A program made the translations under genes and the position numbers. This document shows, piece after piece, positions 37,497-49,355 of a DNA stretch of 64,000 nt. The stretch covers positions 3,196,669-3,260,668 of the forward strand of contig VZSR01000514.1 in NCBI GenBank assembly GCA_013398615.1, in the 5' to 3' direction. Below the pieces are notes generated by a model. That model searched no databases. It worked only from the letters and a program-made list of their open reading frames with translations, and was not told the origin of the DNA. Each line of letters opens with the position of its first letter. Position 1 is the first letter of the stretch. The DNA comes from Brachypodius melanocephalos (Eukaryota; Chordata; Aves; Passeriformes; Pycnonotidae).

Positions 37497-39398
37497 CTGG
37501 AACACTGCCATAAGTAGCAGGCAGTGATGCATATTCAGGATAACTGGAGCAAGCAGAGATATATGCATGGGCAGAGATTTTTCTTTTCCTCAGAGCATGC
37601 ATTACAATATTTCTTAAATAAGTAAAAAAAATGGTTTCAGTCAGTTCTATTTGTTTTCAGCTGGGAGGTGAGGATAGGCAAGGAGATGAGTGGGAAGGAG
37701 ACCTGCATTTTAATTTGCAAACTGACTAACTTTTTGTGCTTTAACCTCCCTCAACTTGTCTCCCAGGACCATGCCAACCTCTCTTGCAGAATAAAGCATG
37801 GAAGGGGCTGTCTCACAGACACAGCATGGTTTTGCCTTCATTTTTTCTGCTGTTTATCACTGGCCAGAGTGCACAGCCCTGACTTTCACACGGGGCTGGA
37901 CTGGAGCACTGACTATTGAAATGTTCTGTTATTCTGTGAACAGGAACAGTGATACCAGCAGCACATCACTGCTGTGTTTCAGGAGCATTCTGGTATTACA
38001 CCTTAACCCCAGAGCTCAGAGGTGCTGGAGAGCTCTGGTTGCTCCTTCTCAAGGTGAATAAACCAGCCCTTGGCATTGTTTCAGCACACTTCATTTGTGA
38101 AACTGAAGTGCTGCCATTCTTACTTATCAATACATGGGATTGTGCATCAAATGATTATCTTCAGTCATGGCTTAACCTGGTTATTCTCACCCTTTATGTG
38201 ACACATGCAGACTTTCACTCGTGCACCCAGCAATGGAAGTTGCTGATTATTCAATGGCTGTTAGGTCTGAGTACCTGTGAGCCTGATCAACCAAGCCAAC
38301 AAGTAATGAATTCTCCTTACACCTTGCTCTCCTCATTTGGATAAGCAATTGACTGAGCAAGAGGCTGCTTTTAATTCCTGCTCATAGAGCACAGCTTAGC
38401 TGCTACTCCTCATATGCTACAAGGGAACATCTCACCTTCTCCCATCAGTTATGCACTGCTTCCCTCTACATCATGCCATGCCTAGCAACTGAAGCAAGAG
38501 TCACTTAATTCTTTTTTTCCTCGGCAGAATCTTATGTGACTCTTGGCTTACATGGATGAAAAGTCCCCTTAAATCACAAAATCCTTAGGCTTAGGAAGCA
38601 ATGGGAATATAAAGCTTTAAGCCCACTCACTTTAAAAATAACCTACATGAGGTGAATATACTTTTGGGTTTTTTTCCTGAATTTTAGTAGCTGAGCTATA
38701 GACCACTTTCAGTATTAAGAGTGCTGCTCTGTGACTTTCAAAACTGCCTGGAGTGAGGTCTATGTTTTTTGGCTGCATAGGAAACAGGTTCCAAAAGCAT
38801 TAATTAAATCAGGCACAGGTGCCTCCCCATGTATTCTCACCAGCTGGGTCATCAGCCAGTAAAATGAGCTAAGACTCAAAAAAGAAAATATTTATAGATA
38901 TGGTCAGAGGTCTCCCTCCACAGCAAGGTAGTTCTGTTCTTTTTCTCCTGCTAGCCAACAGAAGACTACATTTTTCTTTTTCTTACCAAAAGTGTCTGTG
39001 CGTGGGAAAACACATTAGAATTTAGGAAATTACTACAAAGGAAAGGAGATAAAGTTTTTGTGTCCAACAAAATTGCCTCAGCATCTGGCAAATGGGAGGA
39101 AAAGGGGTAGTAGGGAAATGGAATAAAAAAGAAAAGGAAAAAAAGTAAAAGAATTAAAAATTCATCCTTGTTACATAATGTACACTGCAGGGATTTTAAA
39201 GAGTGGAATTACATGTTACTTATTGGTAATCACTTGCCTAGCAAGGTGTTTGGTATCTGCTGACTTAAGTAGCAAAAGGAAGCTGGGGTATTTCTCTTAT
39301 CACCGTTTAAACGTCTCAGGCAATCCCTGCTAACTGGATTATCACTGCTGGAGCTGTCACTGTGCAGCCTGGCTGCCAGGCTCCAAGGAGAAGCAGAG

Positions 39399-39423
39399 GT
39401 GTGTGTGTGTGTCCCTGTGTGTG
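39399..39423. repeat. Interrupted GT microsatellite
   Basis: Seven GT units (39399-39412), a CCC interruption and then TGTGTGTG. A typical short dinucleotide repeat. Confidence 0.85.
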
Positions 39424-40386
39424 CCTGCACTTGTGCACAGGTTTGTTCCTCTTCCCTTGTCAGAGAGGTCTGGAACATTCCCACTGGGTCTGTGCACAAG
39501 AGTATTTCACAGCTGACGGGCAGATAGAAACATTGGGATGTTTCTTCCAACAATGAGAGTTGAAAACATGTACAAGCTTTTGCTGACTATTCCAGTGACT
39601 CACAGTCTGTTAGAAAACCTGCACACATTCTGAAAAACAGTAAAATGGACAATGAGATTATTTTAAAAATCAGTATAGAGGTTCCTCTCTGCTTGAGGCA
39701 GGCTCTGCAGCATTAGAATTCAAATTTCTTTAAAATTAAAACTCCAAACCCTTGCATTTTAAAATCAATTAATGATTAATTTATAACCTAACAAGGCTCT
39801 AGAGAAAGGGGATATAAAAAATATAATTACTATACAGTTCTTAATAGATTAGAAAAACAACCATTATTCCCTTCAAGACTAACAGTGGGAGAAAAAAAAC
39901 TGTATTGATTTGGGGTATGAATACATTAACCCATATATTATTAGGGAAGCAGAAATTATTTTCTTCCAACTGTAATGAAAGGTGTAATCAGGTGAGTTCT
40001 TAGGAGCCAATGTTAATTAGTTAAGAGCAGCCAGCACCAGTTAACTGGATGTTTATCTGAGGTGAGCTATGGGGGCAGGAGGAAGGGTTTTTAGTTAGGC
40101 TGGTATCTGGATTATTTTCTGAGTTGTGCACATGGTCCTGGAGGAGCTGTTCTTCTCAGAAGCAAAATTCATCGAGGGAAAATGAAAAGGGCATTTATTA
40201 GGGGTGGAGAAGACAGAGATCTCATTGTGGCTTCACATCACACTCTATTGCTCGCTGATAAATGAGGTCATCTCCCTCCAAGTCATTAAAAATGTTTGGG
40301 GCTCCCTTTCAAGTCATAGGATCTACTATGCTAAACACATGATGAGCTGCTTTAAGGTGAGGCTTTGCTGCTGTGGAAGAGGTTGC

Positions 40387-40427
40387 TCTTCCTTCTTCCT
40401 CCTCCTCCTGTTTCTTTCCCTTTCCCT
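40387..40427. repeat. Pyrimidine-rich tract
   Basis: A run of C and T with a CCTCCTCCTCC core, broken by a single G. It could act as a polypyrimidine tract if transcribed, but no acceptor or exon could be identified to its right. Confidence 0.6.
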
Positions 40428-43097
40428 GAGCCAGTTTCCTGTGTGTGACTCCTGCTGAACAGGTTCAACTCTCACAGCAGACAAAAAGCACTTTGCTTTT
40501 TGCTGGTTGTGCTTTTTGGATTGTCTGTTGAGAAGAACCAATTCACCCAAGGTCTGGTGAGCACCAGAGCCTGTGCAGACAAGCAGCAAGAAAACCACAG
40601 AGCAGGGTCACCAACAAGATTAATTCCGGTTTTCTCACCTTCACCATCAAGAACAGAGAGTAAGGCACCACTGGCAGGTGTGGGAGGGCTGAGGGAATAG
40701 GTTGTGGGTGTTTCTGAGCTGTTTCTGAAGGTGGAAAACTTCAGTGAGAACTGTCACACCTCAAGCTTTAACCTGGTGATTACACGCTCTGTCTAATTCT
40801 CCAGACAGCTGTGATCATTCTTGTCTGTTGCCACACAGCATAAATATTGTGTGGCTGCATTAGGGATTATGAAATTATCATCATTATCAGATTTAGAAAG
40901 AAAGCCTTGCTAGATGTAAGGAAAATGGACTAAAATTAAAAAGAAATGTTCTGTTAGTGAATAGTGCTAGAGGAGTAAGTCTGGAGGGTAAAACCTTTTT
41001 TAATCCAGGTTAGCCAGTGTTGTGTGAAAACTCCAGTTCATGCATTGGTGGAGGCAGTTTTTAGCTTAGAGCTATATCAAAGAGAAGTTTGATTCCTGCA
41101 GTCTGATTTCCCTGTTATCTTTAATGGATTAGCTGGTATATTGACAAACAGGAAAGGTAGCAGGATCTCAGATGTAGATAGATGCCCACCAGGAATTTGA
41201 ATTACTTCATCTAATCCTTCTGCAGGGAACTCTACCAATAGCAAAGTAATGACTTCTGAAACTAAATCAGTTCTTGAATAACAGGTTCTTGCTGAAGTTC
41301 ATGACTCCAGTCCAGCTATCCTTATTTACACAGTAGTTCCCAATTCTGCTCACAATTATTCTGGTGTCTCTGTTGACACCAGCACACTCACACAATTTTG
41401 TAAGAGCACAGTCAGGAGCCTAGAGAGAAAAATCTCTTTATTTCCTTGAGCCACTATTCCCCAACTGCTTGTTATTTCCAGCATCTTCTGTTTCTCCTGC
41501 AATGAAGGTGCATTTCTCACTTTAAATTGGCTTCATCCAATCATCTTTCTGGTTTTTGCCTCTTGTAGTATACTTGTTTTTCCCAGAACACACTCACTGC
41601 ACCCATTACTGTAATGATTTAATGGCTTTTAAATTCCTTCGGCCCCCATCAGTGAGTTTTCAGGTTTTTTTGTTGCAATATTTAACACAGCTGTACTGTA
41701 GGAGGTGGTGGAAAAAAGGACACCCTTCATTAAAGTCTTCCCCAGAAAAGTGACTTTTAGAGTGAGATCTATGAACTGGGCTCTTCTACCTTTCCAGCTT
41801 ACATAGACAACTGCTAACTCTTTTTCCACACAGGAAAAAAAAAATCTTTAAAAAATATTGTTTTAATTCCATTTCATTAAATGTCTTATTTCTACAGGGA
41901 AAAATAAAAGAGCAAAGTGATCTGCCTTCAAGGAACTAATCAAAACTGAAAGTGGGGCTGCAGGACATATGGGGTGGCAGACAATGCACCTCTTCCTGAA
42001 GATGGGCAGAAGTTAATGACAGTCCTCTCTCTTTGTACCTTTCTCTTGGCACCTCCCATGATCATTTGTACTTTGCTTCCTTTCACAAGGGGATCTTTAT
42101 GTTTTGAGAAATTAGAAGGCTTTTTGTGGAATAAATACTTTCTTGTCCCTATGAATGTCTTTGGCTATTTGCACGTTCCTCTGCAAAATCCAAACTTTCC
42201 CTTTTGCTCTCCCTGCAGAGCTGTACCTGGGCTTTGGGCTAGGGGCACACAGTGCACAGGGAAATGTGTGGCATCCCTGGGGAGTCTGGCTTTTACAGGA
42301 CTGCAGGTCAAAGCTGTCTGCTCACAGCCTACTGCAAAATGTAAAAGAGATGTCCTCCACTAGCTCGCCTAGAAATCTCCAATAATCACTCATCAAGATC
42401 CTGGTGCTGCAGCATATTCAAGAAGAAACAACCCAGAAATGCTTTCCATCTTAGGCATTAGGTCTTGCAAGAGAGCTTTTCTCCTGCTGAAATATTTCAC
42501 AAAGTCCACAAGTGGTTTTGAGAGGTATTGAAGTAAATACTGGAGTGCTAAGAACGATATTCAGAGAGGCAGCTGGATGTGCTAAGTAAAGCTGATATCA
42601 GGATATATAACAGGAATTCAGCAATGTACAATGAAACCGTGTATTACCTGAGATTTATATCTTTCTACAGCTCCAGTATTGCTGCTTTTACTAAGGAAAA
42701 AAAAGACCCCAAAAATATGCTGGGTAAGATATACTGATGATGGGATCTCACCTGGCAATTCTAAGGATGCTACAGAAGCTGCTGCTTCCAGAAAATTATA
42801 GAGATTCCTTTAGCAGCTCTAAGCATGGGACAAGATGTTATACTGTTGAAGATAGCTTCAGGAAATTGCAGCTTCAATCAAACCTGCAGGCCTTGCAATT
42901 TGTGTTGAAAGCAGATTGGAGCTGGAATTCTCCCTATCCAGGGGAAAAGAAAGCTGCAGGGGCAGAAGAAAGTTAAAGCCCTCTTCTGTGCAGAAGGTGA
43001 TGTCTTCAGATCTCCCAGCAATAAATCCTTAACTGCTGCAAGCTCAAATAATTGAAACAGAGAGTTAATTTAAGGAAAATGTGAACCCCTTTTGCAA

Positions 43098-43139
43098 AGC
43101 TTTTTGGCTACTGGAAGGGTTGCTTAACAGCCAAAAGCT
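43098..43139. other. Stem-loop with one bulge
   Basis: AGCTTTTTGGCT (43098-43109) pairs with AGCCAAAAGCT (43129-43139), leaving one T unpaired and a 19-nt loop. Directly after it, CCAAAAGCT and AGCTTTGG form an alternative small stem (43131-43149), so two exclusive folds are possible. No flanking gene is known for it to regulate. Confidence 0.45.
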
Positions 43140-45743
43140 GGAGCTTTGGTAAAGTAGTTCCAGCCTGCATTAGTAACCACAGCTCCACCCCTGCATCCCA
43201 GAGCACAGCCTGGCCCTGGGCAGCAAGCAGGTACAAAGCATCACTGAGCTGTCAAATCCTGCTCAAGAGCCAGAGCTGGGGATACAGAAATGAATACTTT
43301 TGCTATCAAAAAAGGGCTGTCTGAGAGCAAGTAAGCAAAGCTTCAGTAGACTCTTGTCAGAGAAAGAAGGGAACATTACTGAGACGAGGGTGGCCCTGTG
43401 GCAAATGGATTTTTCAGGGCCCAAGATGTATGTGTGACCTAGAGAGAGGGAGATGTCTGTGTTCTGAAGTTAAGAGAGTCCATTCTCTTGGTGTAGGTAA
43501 ACTGACTTCTGCAGTATGCATCTTCCCCAATCTACTGATGACATCTCTTTTCAGATGCTTCGATTTGGCTGGATAACCAATTTATCAGAGTCAAGGAGCT
43601 CTTCCTGTCTTCAGAGGCTCACTGGGAGTGTGTGTGCAGAGATATCTCTGTGGCAGAGATAACTCTTTACTGTGATGGTGGGAGACCCAGACCTCACAAC
43701 CCACCTGTTCTCAATACCAGAAATAAATCCTCCTTGCCAACACCCATCCCAAAGCACCTTAGGAATGCCACAGCACACACAGTAGAAGACAGCAACAACT
43801 ATGCAAAACCAGTCATCTGTGGGTTTACTGATTTCATCAGCATAACTGAGCCCCAAACAGAAACTATCACAACTGCATTCTACAGGACTGCCTCTTTTGG
43901 TACATTACAGGGCTTTTAGGAGGGGAAGTGAATAGTCACCTCTCTCCTTCAGCTTGCCTCATAAATTTATACATAAACAACCTTTCTGGAAACTCTATTT
44001 TTTTTTTCTGTTTGACTCAAGGAAGCTGGAGATTAATTTTTATTACTATGTGAAAGCCCAGAGATGGAGTGAGAAATAGGGGAGACGAGGTCAGTCACTA
44101 ATTCTGGGTCACTGACCTGAGAGCAATAGCATAGACTACCTGCTCGAAAATAAATACCTACAAACTGGATTCCTACAAATTGGGATCTGAACTGAACACT
44201 TCGAGCCTTCTCAACATGAGCAGAGGGGAATTGTGTGCAATTTATCCCAAGGTAAGATGGGCATTTGGAAGAAGAGAAATACCTTGTGTGTTTATTTCTC
44301 AGCACTGGCTGTGGAGCAGGGGTAGAGGGTGGCACAGGCAGAGCTGTTCACACTGTAAACAGCTGGAGTTGGGTGAGGACAAACAACAGCCCTGGGTCTG
44401 ACCCTGTGAGGCATCAGAGTTTACTTATTCCTGACACCTTACCTCTCCCAAGCACTGCCATTAGCAATGGAAGGTATTCACATGGTTTTGCTTGAATTGG
44501 TCAGCTATATTCTCTAACCTGCTCTCTAAAAGAACTTCTGGAGGGATCCCAGCATCTTCTATTTTATGTGGAGTGGATGCACTTCTTGGGGAACTTTGCT
44601 CCCTCTCACCATCCACAACAACTTGCTGTGGTGCTACAAAGCAGCTGGGTCAGCCTCAATTGCTTCATATCAGATTCAGTTGCTTAATTGGAGTCCATGC
44701 TGTAGAAACTTTGTGAACTTGCAGCAAAAATAGCCCAATTAAATGCATTTTACCTCTGAAAATGGACACAGTGTATGAACTAGCCATCCCCTTTCTCAGC
44801 AAAACTCAACAATAGCTAAATGAAGCTAACATTTTCCAACTCAACAGTTCTCTAATACACAGCATTTAAGTAGGAAATAAAATGAGGGTTTATTAGCTGA
44901 CCCAGAAATTATGACCAGTGCCCAAGAAAGAAAAAGGAAGAATTTTGCCCATTCCTAACAAAAGGAAGAAATGTAAATTGTTCAGCTACAAAAAAGAGAT
45001 AGGTGACTTAAAAAACATTCAAAAATCTGCTTATAGGAGAGGTAACTTTTCACCAGAAATACTCACTGACAAAAATCATAATGCATTCATAACTATAGAC
45101 GCAATTATATGTCTGAATATAGAATATAACTATCTTCTCCCATCAATCAGAAAGAGCCCAGAGTCTCTGCACTGATTTCAGTGAATCCAGTCAGCAGCTT
45201 GGATACAGCATGGCTGAATATTTCACTTTGCACTGGGGCTGAATTTTAACTTTTCTTCCATAACAGATGGAGAACTCTCACATTTTGGGTGTTTTCTTGA
45301 CTACCACAAACGAAAGCCTAATCACAGAGTGGGGTTCACACTTGCAAATTAGATGCATGAAGAAGAGGAGGAACTGTGTGGCAAAAAGTTCTGACACGCT
45401 GCATAACAAGATGAGTGAAATAAAGCAGATGGTCTGCAGTCTTATTCATAGCATGGAATCTCAAAAGTTTGGACACTGGTGCATTACCCATAATATTAAA
45501 TTAACATACTTCTTATGTGGAATTGAAGCCAGACAGCATCAAAGACACATTTATAACAATAATACTAAAGTCTTTTTCCCTGCAGAAATAGGATGGCTGT
45601 ATTCAAAACTGACTATTGCAGCAGCCTCTGATCATCTCCTCAGAGACCAAAAATAATTTTGGAGAGTCCTAGATCACCTATGTCAACACCAGGCCTGGGA
45701 ATGTTCCTTAGCCTTGTTGGTTCTACTGGTACAGTCAAATACT

Positions 45744-45797
45744 GGGTTAGCAGAGTTTAGGGTTAGGAGAGATTTCCTGGGTTAGGAGAGATTTCCC
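45744..45797. repeat. 19-bp tandem duplication with telomere-like core
   Basis: GGGTTAGGAGAGATTTCCT (45760-45778) is followed at once by a copy differing at the last base (45779-45797). A diverged partial third copy lies just before (45744-45759). The join reads TTAGGGTTAGG (45757-45767), one and a half vertebrate telomere units, though this is probably a chance outcome of the repeat. Confidence 0.8.
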
Positions 45798-46898
45798 AGA
45801 GCCCACACCAGAACTCACTTGTGTCTTCTGGCTCACTAAATTTCTGTTAACAAAGCTTCTTGATAAAGCACAGATGTGCTGTTTTGTGCTTGACTGAGGG
45901 GAAAGATTATTGCAGTGTGATAGAGAACCCAAGCAAAACAAATTTTTGAGAAGTGCAATCTTTCCAAGACAGAAGCTTCAAGTCAGACCTGAGATGTTTC
46001 AAAGAAAAAACACCAGCACAACTCTAGAGCAGCCTAATCTTACTTACCTTCTCCCCATATGAGTCCCCTTATACTTCAGGAAAATGTTAATGTGACAATG
46101 GCACTTTAGAATCCTAGAAGAATTTAGTGTAGACTGCAGCAGCGTTAGGTAAATTAAAACAAGGCTGGCAGCAGTATGTGCTCTGAGTGAATCCCTTGAT
46201 AAACTCTGCTTTGTCTTTCTTTCAAATAATTCACTTTAATTAGTGCAATCCTATTCAGCAGATTATTCACTTATAAGCTTCCTCTGAGGAGCACATGGGA
46301 GTTAATGTCAGCCTCTAGATACAAAGATTCACATTCCTGCTGCTTGTCATCACATACTGAGGTTCATTCTAATCCCATTCTACTTTCAGGTGTGTAAACC
46401 ACCTCCTGCAGGCAGAGCACAGCAATCCCACATTTACCTGTTATTTGTGGAGCTTCTGTGACTGCTGACAATCACCTGTGGTCAAGATGCTTATTTCAAT
46501 CTTCCACTTTTCTCTTCAGCTGGGGGGCTGCATGACAGAAAATTTGTTTTGGTTCTTTGCTGTAACCATCTGAAACCAGAAAGAAATGATGAGGAATTGG
46601 AGATTAGCACCTCATGACAATAAATAAGGATCAGCAAATGGAGGGTTAAGCACACCCAGGGACAGTTTCAGAGGCAGGTTCTGCATTTATTCTGATGCTC
46701 CTGTCTTCTGATTTTAAAAGGTAGGTGTTAGATTTGTTTCTCTAAATAAACTGCCTTCACATCTCTAGGAATTGCATATGCATTGTCAGGAGTGTATTAC
46801 AAAGAAAAAATTCTTAAATAATTGATTATGTTGGTGGAATAGTCAGCATCTGGAAACTGTATTATATAAGGGGAAAGCTTCACAAACTGAAGGAGGAA

Positions 46899-46914
46899 AA
46901 TTATGATCATAATT
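46899..46914. other. 16-bp perfect palindrome
   Basis: AATTATGATCATAATT is its own reverse complement over all 16 bases. A dimeric protein site is possible, but AT-rich DNA gives such palindromes by chance at a modest rate. Confidence 0.5.
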
Positions 46915-49337
46915 ATAAAGAAAAAATTAAATAGATTCTATCAATTTCATGATTTCTTTTATTGAAAGCAGAATTAATCATCAGCTAACAAAAGCTGACT
47001 TTGTGTGTCTGTCTGTGACCTCCTCAGTATCTACTCACTGTGAACTATTCAGTGAAGGTATCCATGCTGTTTGCTGAGTAAGACAGTGTTCCCATGTAGG
47101 TTTTTGGGAAAGGAAAAAGTTGGAAAAGGATCATGCAAGCTGTGGTTGTAATAAGTCCATCTATTCACAGACATTTCCTATCTGGCTGAGAAATCAAAAT
47201 GTTCTTTGTGTATGGGAGCTACATTTTCTTGAGTAACTTGATATTCTGTGTTGGATTATGGTTCCACCAGGCCATTTCACAGAAGAGACTTTTCCCCTAA
47301 ATTCCTTGTTTCAAGGGACAAAGCACACAAAAAACTGTCAGAGAAAACAGAGAAAAAAAAAGGTAAATTTTGTTGAAGATCATAGAAACCTTCTCCCAAA
47401 TTACTGCTTTACTCACTGAGACAGAACAGCTCCTAAAACATGTATTAGGCCATCACAAAACCCCCTCAATCTGTCCAAAAGACAAAATTTGTTCTTCTTT
47501 CTCCTCCTGCACCTGCATTTCTCCTCTTTTGTCCCGATTTCATCTGATACTTTAATGGCATATTTTACCTCATACTGATTCTCAACTCTCTATTTCATTT
47601 CTCCCTGGCCTAGTAATAAGATTGCGAGGCTCACATTGCAGTTTCACCCCGTGGAGAAGCAATGCTGATTTGCTTTCCTTCCAGATGTGAAGCAAGCCGT
47701 TTATGTTTAATATTCGCTCTTCAGTCACACGCAGGCCTGCATTTAACTACGTCTTTATGCACTATAAATGCACATACATTTGAAAGAAGAAAATTCCTTC
47801 TACCCACCATCCCTCTAAATGGAGCTGAGGTGAGCTCTTGTTTCCCTGAGGCAGCCTGACATTTAAAATCACTTTTAACCATTTTGGGTTTGAGCTGTAC
47901 CTTTTTCCCTTCTGTTTTCCTGGGTCTCCAAGCGCTTTTCCAAAACAGGCAGGGAGGAACCCTCCAGACAATGTGCTAAGGAGGAAAGTGGCTGGAAAAG
48001 AGAACAGGTAATTTTAAAATGTATCTCCCAGATTCACCCATAGCCCTGCAGCCCACTGCCACCTTGATTTAGTTCCCAGCCAAGTGGAACTTTTGACTTT
48101 TTAATTTAAGTGAAATCCTCGTGTCTCTAACAATCGTCCACCGAGCCATGATAATTCCTGGCTTCCCCTGGATATCAGCATCAAGTGTCCAATCCCTAAG
48201 GCTCTGCAGTGCCAGGGGAGCAGGAGATCCTGGCTGTGTTTTGGGTCATGGCACATCCATGGAGTCCAAGCCTTTTGCAGCCCCTGCAACCCCACCGTGT
48301 TTGGAACAACTCTCCTTTGGGCTTCCTGTGGCAGGCAGGGATCATTGATCAAGATTCACCCTGCTACAAAACTTGTGCTGGAAGAGATGGCAAAATATTC
48401 CAGAGCAAGACACATTTTAATAGCCTTCTTAATCTGTGTACTTGTGGATGGCTTGTTTCTGAATGATCTCCACAAGCCTCATTTGCAAGTCACAATACAT
48501 GGTGAATAATTGCAATTACTGAGAGAGACTATGATGATTTGCTTTGGACAAAAACCCATAAAGAACCTGTCTGTCTTCAGCACCAGCTGGAAAAGAATTT
48601 ATGCAGTGGAAGCTACTTATTGCATGATGTGAAATGAAATATTTTATGGGCTGATCCTTTTAGATCTCCAAACTTAAGGACATTTTTTGTTTAATCAGAA
48701 ATCAGTGTAGACCCATTACAGAGCATCAGATGGAGTGGCACTGACTATCCTCTTTCAGTTTGTTTAAAGACAGGGTCTCACCATGGCAGGGTTGACTCTG
48801 ATTTTTGAAAACATGCAGAGAAACAGCTGACAATACATACTGCAAAATCTAGAAGCAAAGGCTGATTAGAAATTAGCAATGAGGATTTCAACACATAAAG
48901 CATGACCTCTCTTGTAACAATGAAAGGAATCACTGAACAAGGTGACCAAATATATGGTAGATTTACCAGCTTATGAAGCTTTGAAAATAATTTGTTTTCA
49001 GCCACAGCAATTTGTGCAATTTAGGACATGGCCACATCCACCTTTTTCCCCAGCAGAAAAGAGTAGGAGAGACTGCACAGCCAAGGATAAGAGTATTTAT
49101 TTTGGCAGTATGCTTACATCAGCTAAAAGCTTCCTGCACCCTGAGGAAGCACAGAATACTTTGTAGTATAAATAAGATTATTACTCTTGAGGAGCTTATT
49201 CATTGTGTTTGGAATTCAGCCCATACAATTCTGGATGACTATAACTGAGGTAGTCACCTTAGGCTTCCATGCTAATTACTGAAGGAAAAAATAAAGCAGA
49301 ATTCCTAAGGCTTGGACGAATCTCATCTTAGAAGTCC

Positions 49338-49355
49338 TTTTTTTTTTTTTTTTTT
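49338..49355. repeat. Poly(T) run, 18 bp
   Basis: Eighteen uninterrupted T residues, followed by CTCC. No retrogene body lies on either side. Confidence 0.9.

Noticed and set aside
37230..37602. Plus and minus open frames with EERRG and LLSSP repeats
   Set aside because: They are produced entirely by the AGGAG microsatellite, in which no frame can contain a stop.
37870..37940. GGGCTGGACTGG followed by TTCTGTTATTCTGTGA, resembling a CR1 tail
   Set aside because: The octamers are imperfect and the upstream CR1 segments are missing, so it cannot be separated from chance.
44088..44118. AGGTCAGT and ACTGACCT inverted pair as a nuclear-receptor element
   Set aside because: The spacing between half-sites is far larger than used by known receptor dimers.
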